The translations under genes and the position numbers were made by a program. From the NCBI GenBank assembly GCA_005808665.1, contig SYLG01000013.1, positions 1 through 64,000 of the forward strand: 64,000 nucleotides of DNA. The letters run 5' to 3'. The stretch's first letter is position 1, and each line of letters begins with the position of its first letter. Below, piece after piece: positions 1 to 7,399 of this stretch. Source of the stretch: Planctomycetia bacterium. GTDB taxonomy: Bacteria > Planctomycetota > Planctomycetia > Gemmatales > Gemmataceae. The notes below the pieces were generated by a model that saw only the letters and a list, made by a program, of their open reading frames with translations, was not told where the DNA came from and made no database searches.

Positions 1-31
1 ATAAGATTCCACCGCAAGCATCCTCCAGCAC

Positions 32-63
32 ACCCTTTCCGGAGGTTTTACTCCTGAAAGGGT
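32..63. repeat. Imperfect inverted repeat, 13-bp arms
   Basis: Arms ACCCTTTCCGGAG and CTCCTGAAAGGGT pair over 13 positions with one mismatch around a 6-nt loop (gtttta). No T-run follows on either strand, so a terminator is possible but unproven. It lies next to an IS graveyard and could also be a mobile-element end. Confidence 0.4.
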
Positions 64-336
64 TAAGCTCTAATACGGTGGCCCCCTTTTCAACGCTCGC
101 TTCAGCCCTTAACTGGTCCCCTTTTCAACGCTCGTTACCAATCTATTCCCTTAATGCGGATTGATTCATTGCTAACTTTTCAGGTCTCCCAAAGGGGGAG
201 GCCTGATTGGTCTGGTCCACGAAAAATTGGCCATGGGTTAAGATATAAATGGGGTGAAGGCAATTGGGATAAGGTGCAAAGGTCATGAACAAGGTCCGGC
301 GCATTAATACAGGCGAGCAAGCTTGAGGCTATCCGT

Positions 337-663
337 TTGGTTACAAACAAGTGGATGAGCTATCGGGAGGCGGCCCAGAAACTGGGGATTCGGGAAACGC
401 TGATTCGTAATTGGAAAGCCAAGCGGGTCAAACGGGGTGATGAGGCCTTCCCAGGCAATGGCAAGTTGTCTCCCCAGGGTGCCAAATTGGTTCAGGATAC
501 CGTTGCCTTCGTATGGCAAGGGACATTTTAAAAAAGCAATGGCATTCTTCGCAAACCCCACGGGTTGAGATTCCGGTTCATTAAGGCTCACCCTGGAATC
601 TGGCCGGTTAGGTTAATGTGTCAGGTGCTATGGGTATCCCGAGCCGGGTATTACCGCTGGTAA
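337..663 (+). pseudogene. IS3-family transposase remnant (OrfA plus start of OrfB), frameshifted
   Basis: The first frame reads as the helix-turn-helix region of IS3-type OrfA and contains the typical 'GDEAFPGNGKLSP' stretch. Just before its stop the homologous reading moves to another frame, which gives 'ARDILKKAMAFFAN', the usual OrfA coiled-coil end. A third stretch reads 'WPVRLMCQVLWVSRAGYYRW', the start of IS3 OrfB, and then hits TAA at 661-663. OrfA is therefore frameshifted and OrfB is cut to about 15 residues, so the element cannot be active by itself. The family call rests on recognised motifs. The minus-strand 95-aa ORF over the same DNA is a shadow. Confidence 0.75.
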
Positions 664-679
664 TTGGAAACGGAATCGG

Positions 680-859
680 TCAGTTACCGAAGGCAAAAGG
701 AATTTCTGGAAAAGATTCGGGAAGTTCATTTTAGACAAGGGGTATCGTGGTCACAGGTATTTGGGACTTGGGTTGATTCATATCGTGGGACAGATCCCGA
801 AAATGGCTACCAGGTCATTCAGGAAGATGCTTAAAAGGCGCAGTGCGATCGAACCAACC
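680..859 (+). repeat. 180-bp tandem duplication, copy 1
   Basis: This block is followed directly by a second copy at 860-1039. I see one difference in 180 bases (G at 756, A at 936). The unit is exactly 60 codons, so the transposase frame is kept through both copies. Confidence 0.95.
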
Positions 860-1039
860 TCAGTTACCGAAGGCAAAAGGAATTTCTGGAAAAGATTCGG
901 GAAGTTCATTTTAGACAAGGGGTATCGTGGTCACAAGTATTTGGGACTTGGGTTGATTCATATCGTGGGACAGATCCCGAAAATGGCTACCAGGTCATTC
1001 AGGAAGATGCTTAAAAGGCGCAGTGCGATCGAACCAACC
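860..1039 (+). repeat. 180-bp tandem duplication, copy 2
   Basis: Second copy of the 680-859 block. Matching stops at 1040, exactly where the extra base that breaks the transposase frame is found. Confidence 0.95.
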
Positions 1040-1374
1040 AATTGGGCACCTCAAAAGTGAACACCGGTTGGAAAGGACCTTTTTGAGGGAAGAATCAGGA
1101 GCAAGGGTGAATGCCCTGATAAGTGCCATTGGTTACAACTTCAACAAGTTGTTGAGGGCTTTGACCTGCCTGCTGTTTTTCAACTAAAGATGGGGATGCC
1201 ATACCGTGGAGCGACAAATTTGGATTTTCAGGGCTCTATGGCAAGGCCAAATCAGGACAGCACGACCCACATCACAACCATAAATCCTTTGGAAGGGTTT
1301 TTCAGGGACGACTGATATAGGCTGTTGGGAATCCCAATTTTCCCTATTATTTGTGGGGCGCTACCATTGTCGAC

Positions 1375-2598
1375 TTATTCGTTGAGGTTTGTGGGACTAT
1401 CCCCGGAATTTCCCAATACACAATCATCACCGTCCAACCCGGCACTTTTGCTGAAATGTCGGTTGAGATAAATATCGTCACCGGTTTGGCCAACATTGCG
1501 CTGATTTCTAAAGCGGACATTCCCTCCGAGAAAAAGGACATTTTGCCCTCGACCGGAATGGTTGGGGCTGTTGTGGCTTGCGCGATGATGCCCCGAATCC
1601 GCCATTAAGGGACGCCTGTCTCCCGCCCGGAGGTCGAAACCACCATGTTGTCCATTGCGCCCCCTGTATCCCAGGGAATAGCTGTAATTTCCCCCCATCC
1701 CTTGCACCACATCGCGCCATTGGGCACGATCGTGTTGATAAAGTTGGTCGAGTGTTTCCAGGGATGGAAAAATGTGGGTGGGATATTTTTCAATGCCTAC
1801 CGGACAGTCCACATGGAGGGTTTCCGGATTGGCAAAGCCGTTTTCCACAAGAAGCGGTGCATAAATCCCGGCAACGGATCGGGGGCCCTTTAATTCCGGT
1901 TTGGGCATTTGATTATTTTTGAAGCTGGCAAAGGAGGCTACACCCCGCCAGATCTGGGCAAGATTGTTTTGACATTCCAGATCCTTCTGGTTTTGTTTTT
2001 GGTGGTGTATTGCCGGCCAAATCACCCCTCCAAACATCATAAGGAGGCCGGCGGCAGCAAACAGGTCCGCCCGCAACCCCCAGGAACGGCGCTTTCCCGG
2101 ATCATATTCTCTCGACAACGGCGGGGCTGCAGGCATGGTCCGACTTACACTTGTTCGCACATGAAGGATCGTTTTCCGGGCCAATCCCCCAGGGGCCCTG
2201 ATCGGTGCCCGGTCGCTTCGCAAGGCCTTTAGGGAGATCGATAATCGTTTGAGAAGGCTTTCCGCAAGCGGATTCTTTTCAAGCTCATTTTTTGCCCTGG
2301 TTAATTCAACTTCCTCAAGAAATTGCAAGGAATAGCCGGCAATATCGGCATCAAGCGCGGATTGGGCCTGTTTTTCACGCACAAGGGCCAATGCTTTCGA
2401 TGCCAATCCAGAGGGAGCTTTCATCGGCAAGCGGTCGGCTTCAAGGGGAGCCAAAAGCCGCCTGGTTCGGCTTAATACGGCCTGAAAATCGGCATCACCT
2501 TCGATTTGGGTGCCCACCTCCCGCGATTCGGATTCTTCGAGGATACCCATGGCAAAGCCAAGAATATCCGGTTTCCTCATCCCGTCAGGCTTGTTCAT
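1375..2598 (-). CDS. Putative membrane regulator paired with ECF sigma, DUF1559-like tail
   Basis: About 407 aa if it starts at ATG 2598. The ORF-track start at 2616 is TTG, and neither start has a convincing ribosome site. It lies directly downstream of the ECF sigma gene, the usual place for an anti-sigma partner, but shows no H-x3-C-x2-C zinc motif. The N-terminal half contains two similar blocks (around residues 35-78 and 108-150) sharing 'P(M/I)(K/R)AP(S/G)GLA-K'. One transmembrane segment follows near 176-200. The outer part ends with 'NHSGRGQNVLFLGGNVRF', which resembles the H-x9-DG motif at the end of planctomycete DUF1559 proteins, with the DG changed to GG. The anti-sigma role is inferred from position and architecture. 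Confidence 0.7.
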   Translation of the reverse strand: MNKPDGMRKPDILGFAMGILEESESREVGTQIEGDADFQAVLSRTRRLLAPLEADRLPMKAPSGLASKALALVREKQAQSALDADIAGYSLQFLEEVELTRAKNELEKNPLAESLLKRLSISLKALRSDRAPIRAPGGLARKTILHVRTSVSRTMPAAPPLSREYDPGKRRSWGLRADLFAAAGLLMMFGGVIWPAIHHQKQNQKDLECQNNLAQIWRGVASFASFKNNQMPKPELKGPRSVAGIYAPLLVENGFANPETLHVDCPVGIEKYPTHIFPSLETLDQLYQHDRAQWRDVVQGMGGNYSYSLGYRGRNGQHGGFDLRAGDRRPLMADSGHHRASHNSPNHSGRGQNVLFLGGNVRFRNQRNVGQTGDDIYLNRHFSKSAGLDGDDCVLGNSGDSPTNLNE

Positions 2599-2619
2599 TT
2601 GGAAAAAATCCGTCAATGG

Positions 2620-3264
2620 TTAAAAATCTTTTTCGGACCGGCCACCTACTTTGGCTTTCGCCAGGCCGGGAAGGTATTCCTGAAGTTTTAATAACGAAGA
2701 ATGAAGGCGGCTCTTGATGGTGCCCACGGGCATATCCAATATTTCTGCAATTTCCCTGTATTTCAAACCCTGATAATAGGCCAGGATCAATACTTCACGA
2801 AAAATCACAGGCAATTGGTCCACTGCGTTTCGCACTGCTTCCTGGGACTCGCTCCAATCCATGCTATCGGCGGGATCCGCCTCCTGGCCTTCCAGCAACT
2901 CCGCCAGGCGGGTCGATTCACCCTCTCCATGCCCAAAACTTCTGGTTTCCTCAAGGCTTAGGTGATTGTGGCGATTTTGCTTACGAAGGGCATCGATGGC
3001 CTGATTGGTTGCAATCATGTAAAGCCACGGTCTGAAGGAGCGACCCTGATCGAACTGCTTGCCTTTGGTCCAGACTTGCAAAAAGGTGTTTTGGAAAACA
3101 TCCTCCGCCAGGGCAGCGTTACGAGTGTATCGTCTCAGGTATCCGAAAAGTTCATCCTCATACCGATGAACAAGCGTATCAAACGCCCCAGAATCGCCCT
3201 GTGCCATACGCAAAGCAAGGTCCTCATCGGAAAACCGTGTGGTTCGTATCCACGAATCCGCCAC
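2620..3264 (-). CDS. RNA polymerase sigma factor, ECF (sigma-70 family)
   Basis: 214 aa from GTG 3264, which is preceded by GGAGGG at 5-nt spacing. The longer track ORF begins at TTG 3303. Region 2 is clear ('YEDELFGYLRRYTRNAALAEDVFQ') and so is region 4, with the helix-turn-helix 'GLKYREIAEILDMPVGTIKSR'. No region 1 or 3 is present, as in ECF factors. It directs RNA polymerase to a small regulon, probably under control of the membrane protein encoded just downstream. It follows metG on the same strand with a short gap, so metG, sigma and regulator could be one transcript. Confidence 0.93.
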   Translation of the reverse strand: MADSWIRTTRFSDEDLALRMAQGDSGAFDTLVHRYEDELFGYLRRYTRNAALAEDVFQNTFLQVWTKGKQFDQGRSFRPWLYMIATNQAIDALRKQNRHNHLSLEETRSFGHGEGESTRLAELLEGQEADPADSMDWSESQEAVRNAVDQLPVIFREVLILAYYQGLKYREIAEILDMPVGTIKSRLHSSLLKLQEYLPGLAKAKVGGRSEKDF

Positions 3265-3317
3265 GAAACCCTCCACTTCCTTCCGTACGAATACGGCACC
3301 CAAAAGGTTCGATGAAA

Positions 3318-4880
3318 TCAGCCCTCATCTTCCGCTATTGCCTGAAGCCGAGGAAAGAGCGGTTTTACCTTCCCATTTTCTGTGGAGGATAAGACACGGA
3401 GTTCCTGCGTCGATTGGGCAAAATGGGAAGCATGGTCAGGGTTTATCGTATCCCAATTTGGTTCAAAACCAAAGCTTTTATAAAGGGTTTTGGCTACTTT
3501 TGGAAGGAAAGGCTTCAAAAGGATGGCTGCCACCCGTATCGGTTCCACAAGGTCCCGCAATACCCTGGCAGCTGCCAATTGGTCTGTCTTTACCAAACTC
3601 CAGGGAGCCATTTTGTCTGCATATTGGTTCGCCGGAACCAATACTTCTGCCCAAATGAGTTGAAGGGCCTGGTTATACCGTAACGATTCCATGTGACCGG
3701 TCCAAATCTTTACAATTTCCTGGCGAGGCAATGGTCCGGGCCAGGCAGGAGGCGTTTCCTGAGGGGGAAGTTTGCCTCCGAAATTCCGGCCAATCAAACC
3801 AACTACCCTGCTATAAAGGTTACCCAGATTGTTTGCCAGGTCTGCGTTATACACTTCGATAAACCGCCGGTAGGAAAAATCCCCATCTCCGGGATAGGGG
3901 CATTCTCTCAGGAAGAAGTAACGAAACGCGTCCGGGCCAACCTCTTTCAACAGGTCCATAGGTTCGACGACATTACCAATGGTTTTAGACATTTTCTCGC
4001 CTTTGTGATGGACGAAACCGTGCCCAAATACCCGTTTGGGAGGGGCAATTCCCCCTGCCATGCACATTGCCGGCCAAAGAGCACAATGAAATCGGGTAAT
4101 GTCTTTGCCGATGACATGGAGGTCAGCGGGCCACCATTTCGAGAATAGCGTTTCATCGGAACCGTAACCGATGGCGGTGATGTAGTTAAGCAAGGCATCA
4201 AACCAGACATAAATGGTAAATTCCGGATCAAAGGGAACCCGGATGCCCCAAGCCTCACCACTTCGGGTAATATTCACATCCTTGAGTTCGGTTTCGACCA
4301 GGTTGATCACCTCGTTGTGGCGACTTTCCGGTTGGATAAAATCAGGGTTTTTCTGGTAAAAATCAAGCAGCTTCTCCCGGAACGCACTAAGGGCAAAGTA
4401 CCAGCATGGTTCCTGCCTACGAACGGCCTTGGCGTTATGGGTCGGGCAGCATTGGTTTTCATCCAGGTCCCGGTCCGACTTGAACGATTCGCACCCATTG
4501 CAATACCACCCCTCATAGCTCCCCTTATAAATGTGGCCATTATCTTTTACTTTCTGGATAAAGGCTTGACACCCTTTATGGTGACGCTCCTCGCTGGTTT
4601 GGATAAAGTCGGTATAGCCAAGGTCAAGTGCTCGCCAAACCTCTTTGAATTGGTCCGCCATCTGGTCGCAATAGGATTTGGGATCCTGGCCAAGTTCTTC
4701 TGCACGCTTGGCAACCTTAACCGTGTTTTCATCGTTTCCCATCAGGAAAAAAACTTCATTTCCAAGCATTCGCTGAAAGCGTGCCTGGGTATCCGCCCCG
4801 ATTTTTTCAAAGGCGGTCCCAATGTGGGGACGACTGTTGGGATAGTCGATGGCGGTGGTGAGGAAAAATTGCTTGGGCAT
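3318..4880 (-). CDS. metG: Methionine--tRNA ligase
   Basis: 520 aa. It charges tRNA-Met with methionine in the cytoplasm. The class I signature is present as 'PHIGTA' near the N terminus, and the KMSKS loop as 'KMSKT' around residue 300. A cysteine-rich connective insert (CNGCESF ... CCPTHN) follows in the catalytic domain, which indicates a zinc knuckle. The C-terminal anticodon-binding helical domain is complete. The extra tRNA-binding domain of longer MetG forms is absent, so this is the short type. The ATG at 4880 gives a standard N terminus. The ECF sigma gene lies downstream in the same direction. Confidence 0.97.
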   Translation of the reverse strand: MPKQFFLTTAIDYPNSRPHIGTAFEKIGADTQARFQRMLGNEVFFLMGNDENTVKVAKRAEELGQDPKSYCDQMADQFKEVWRALDLGYTDFIQTSEERHHKGCQAFIQKVKDNGHIYKGSYEGWYCNGCESFKSDRDLDENQCCPTHNAKAVRRQEPCWYFALSAFREKLLDFYQKNPDFIQPESRHNEVINLVETELKDVNITRSGEAWGIRVPFDPEFTIYVWFDALLNYITAIGYGSDETLFSKWWPADLHVIGKDITRFHCALWPAMCMAGGIAPPKRVFGHGFVHHKGEKMSKTIGNVVEPMDLLKEVGPDAFRYFFLRECPYPGDGDFSYRRFIEVYNADLANNLGNLYSRVVGLIGRNFGGKLPPQETPPAWPGPLPRQEIVKIWTGHMESLRYNQALQLIWAEVLVPANQYADKMAPWSLVKTDQLAAARVLRDLVEPIRVAAILLKPFLPKVAKTLYKSFGFEPNWDTINPDHASHFAQSTQELRVLSSTENGKVKPLFPRLQAIAEDEG

Positions 4881-5251
4881 CGTTAGCTTCCGGGGAAAAA
4901 ACCTGTTTTTCCTATTCTAGGTGGAATGAATGGCCCGAATAGCAAGGCGAGCCGCAGGTTGTGGACCAAATTTGGTTTGTAACCGGCCAGAATCAGATCA
5001 ATCCGATTTCCTTGCAAAGCCAAAATCAAAATACCCTTGGGAGGAAACCGGTCCCTTCAAGATGCAATAGTCCAATTATAATTCCAATCCCTTGGCAATC
5101 CCCATGGAAACCATTTTTCCCAAATGCCAAATGACCCCAATAAAGTGATTTTTGGTCGGAAAATAAAGGGATTGTCATCCACCGCCCTTAAAACGGCAGG
5201 GCGGCCCCATTACTATCGGGATATGCAGTGCCACTAGGGACAACCGCTTTG
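4881..5251. other. Intergenic region between metG and sppA, no gene seen
   Basis: 371 bp between the metG start and the sppA 3' end. I see no credible coding frame or tRNA. It holds the small hairpin at 5182-5204 and must contain the promoter of the metG transcript, for which I could not pick out convincing boxes. Confidence 0.6.
5182..5204 (-). terminator. Small hairpin downstream of sppA
   Basis: CCGCCCT and AGGGCGG form a perfect 7-bp GC-rich stem with a 9-nt loop, about 50 bp beyond the sppA stop. No T-run follows on the minus strand, so it is a weak terminator candidate at best. Confidence 0.35.
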
Positions 5252-7057
5252 CTATTTCACATCCAACGCAAACAAGGGTAGTAGCCATATTTTTTCTTTC
5301 CTAAGCAAAAGCAATTGGCCCAAGGCTTTCGCTTCGCTGGAAAGTCCGATCAAGTGCAGTTTTTCCAAAAGGCCCGACTCGGCAGTCATCTGAAGTTTCA
5401 TATCGAGCAAACCATCAAGGATATTTTTGCCCTTGGGAAGGTCCAGGAGTTCCGGTTTTTGATCCTTCGGGAGGTTTGCCTCCCTCACCGCCCAAACGAT
5501 GGCGTCTTCAAGGGTGCCCAGTTGATCAACCAGCCCATTTTCCAGAGCTTGGCGGCCGGTCCAAACCCGGCCCCCTGCCAGTTTGGTCAATTCGTCTTTG
5601 GTCATTTTTTTTCCGGCTCGTTCCCGACCCTTTAGAGCCCTGTCGAGGAATTGTTCATAAATCGACTCGATAACCCTGGTCATGGCCCGTCGTTCGGAAT
5701 CGGTGAAGCCCCTTTCCATGGAGTTGATCCCGGCGTTCGCACCCCTTTTCACCACATCCGTGCGGACCCCAATTTTTTCGTACACCCCTCCTATTGCCAC
5801 CTTGCCCCCAAAAACCCCTATTGACCCCGTTATGGTGGAAGGCTCGGCCATGATCCGTTTTGCCCCCGCTGCAATGTAGTATCCCCCGCTCGCCGCAACA
5901 TCCGACATGGATGCCAGGACTGGTTTCTTGCAACGCAAAAGTTCGGCATGAATCAGGTCACTTGCCAAGGCAGAACCCCCAGGGCTGTCGATCCTAAGGA
6001 TAATGGCCTTAACAGTTGAGTCTGATTCCGCTTTTTGGATCGCTTCTATCAGGGTGGTAGAACCTACGGTTTCGCCACCCGTAAAACCGAACGAACTTTT
6101 GCCTGTTACAATTTCACCAATCGCATGGATGATGGCGATTTTGGGATTCTTTGATTCTTTAGGTTTGGAAGGACTAAGTGCTTTTAACAAGGCGAATGGG
6201 TTCGAAAAATCCAGCTCCTCGTCTTTGGCTTTGGGTTTTCCGTAATTTTTGCCAAGCGTCGCCTCGGGTTTGCCACAGGCTTTTCCCAAAGTTTGGGTGT
6301 AATTCTCGTAATAGTCGAGTTTATCCACAAACCCAAGCTCTTTGGCGACGCCAGCCACAAGGGGTGCTTCGTCAATTGCCTTAACCACTTTGGCTTCATC
6401 GAGTCCCTTGTTTTTGCGAAATCTGGCAATGCGGCCCACCAGCGATTGAGTGTAAAAATCGTCAATCATGGATTCAAGTTGTTTGCGGGCGGGACCGGAA
6501 AGATTGGTCCTCGTGTAGGGCTCGACTGCCGATTTGAAATCCCCCACCTTGAGCATATCCGCCCTGACCCCAATGAAATCAAACAGTTCCTTGTAAAAAG
6601 TAACGGAACTTTGAACCCCAAGGATCATCAAGGACAAAGATTCAGGAACCGCAATTTCATCCGCCATCGCCGCTATGAGGTAGTCCTTTGACTCTTCACT
6701 GGCAGTCCAGGCAAAAATCTTTTTGCCTGACTTCCGGAATTTCTGCAAGGACGATTCCACCTCGTCGAGTTTGCCCCAACCCAGGGTGACCCCTTCCACC
6801 TCCAGAAAAAGGGCCACAACCGCAGGATCCCTGGAGGCCTTGTCAATCCTTTCCTGAATACTCCGGAGAGTGTCGGGTACCCCAACCGCGAAAAGCCCGG
6901 CCGAGTCCGTGGCCCCTTCGGCAAGATCACCTTTTATTTTTATGTGGGCAATCAAAGGTTGGTGAACCTTATCGGATTTCGGGGGCGAGTCCGCCGCATG
7001 ACCGGCCAAACAAACCCCAAAAACGCCAACCAATGCCAAAAAATTGATCCTACCCAT
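5252..7057 (-). CDS. sppA: Signal peptide peptidase SppA, long (67K) type
   Basis: 601 aa from ATG 7057, chosen because AGGGGG stands 6 nt upstream and the protein then opens with a signal or anchor segment (GRINFLALVGVFGVCLAGHA). The track ORF begins 23 codons earlier. SppA is a membrane-bound serine protease that degrades cleaved signal peptides. The protein has the two tandem S49-type halves of the E. coli-like form. The general-base lysine region is in the first half ('TASEESKDYLIAAMADEIAVP'), and the nucleophile serine lies in 'DVAASGGYYIAAG' in the second. It is divergent from bamA, an envelope neighbour. Confidence 0.93.
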   Translation of the reverse strand: MGRINFLALVGVFGVCLAGHAADSPPKSDKVHQPLIAHIKIKGDLAEGATDSAGLFAVGVPDTLRSIQERIDKASRDPAVVALFLEVEGVTLGWGKLDEVESSLQKFRKSGKKIFAWTASEESKDYLIAAMADEIAVPESLSLMILGVQSSVTFYKELFDFIGVRADMLKVGDFKSAVEPYTRTNLSGPARKQLESMIDDFYTQSLVGRIARFRKNKGLDEAKVVKAIDEAPLVAGVAKELGFVDKLDYYENYTQTLGKACGKPEATLGKNYGKPKAKDEELDFSNPFALLKALSPSKPKESKNPKIAIIHAIGEIVTGKSSFGFTGGETVGSTTLIEAIQKAESDSTVKAIILRIDSPGGSALASDLIHAELLRCKKPVLASMSDVAASGGYYIAAGAKRIMAEPSTITGSIGVFGGKVAIGGVYEKIGVRTDVVKRGANAGINSMERGFTDSERRAMTRVIESIYEQFLDRALKGRERAGKKMTKDELTKLAGGRVWTGRQALENGLVDQLGTLEDAIVWAVREANLPKDQKPELLDLPKGKNILDGLLDMKLQMTAESGLLEKLHLIGLSSEAKALGQLLLLRKEKIWLLPLFALDVK

Positions 7058-7399
7058 CTTTAACCCCCTCATTTGCGTTTCAGGCCCTGATTGCAAGTCA
7101 TCATCATACCCCTGGAGTGTTTTCAAGGCAAAGGGGACTCTTTTAGGCCCTTCATCAATGATGGCAAATCCTTTTATAGATTGGATTTATAACTTTATCT
7201 TGTCCATTTGGCCTGGCGAACCTGAACAACGAATCCCCTGGACAATTGGCTCCCTCTTCCTGGTCAAGACCAAAGGTTCGACTGAAAAAATCCTGTCGGC
7301 TTTTGGAACTCTGATCTTGAATCAAAAAAGCATTACGGGTAAATGCCCCCTTCCACAGGGATTTTCCCTGCCCGGATTTCCACGGAGTCCCTCAAGGAC
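7058..7399. other. Divergent intergenic region sppA/bamA
   Basis: 342 bp between two genes that read outward. It should carry both promoters, but I cannot support exact -35 and -10 boxes. The track ORFs here show no family features. A GGTTCGACT string near 7276 suggested a tRNA T-arm, but no cloverleaf can be built around it. Confidence 0.5.

Larger units (their letters stand above)
680..1187 (+). pseudogene. IS5-family transposase C-terminal remnant, internally duplicated and frameshifted
   Basis: The reading contains 'DKGYRGHKY', 'RRSAIEPT' and then 'IGHLKSEHRL', motifs of the C-terminal part of IS5-family DDE transposases. The 60-codon block is present twice in frame. After the second copy an extra A near 1040 breaks the frame. 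The remaining tail (GARVNALISAIGYNFNKLL) follows in the +1 frame and ends at TAA 1185-1187. No N-terminal two thirds of the transposase is present, and the fragment begins abruptly beside the IS3 remnant. It is a decayed, truncated element. The family call is from motif recognition. Confidence 0.75.

Noticed and set aside
83-134. Two 17-bp direct repeats (CCCCTTTTCAACGCTCG) considered as CRISPR-like
   Set aside because: Only two copies with an 18-bp spacer and no cas genes. It is most likely a chance or IS-related duplication.
304-591. 95-aa minus-strand ORF over the IS3 remnant
   Set aside because: The plus strand carries recognisable transposase motifs; the antisense frame does not.
7200-7300. 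GGTTCGACT string resembling a tRNA T-arm
   Set aside because: No acceptor, D or anticodon stems can be formed around it.
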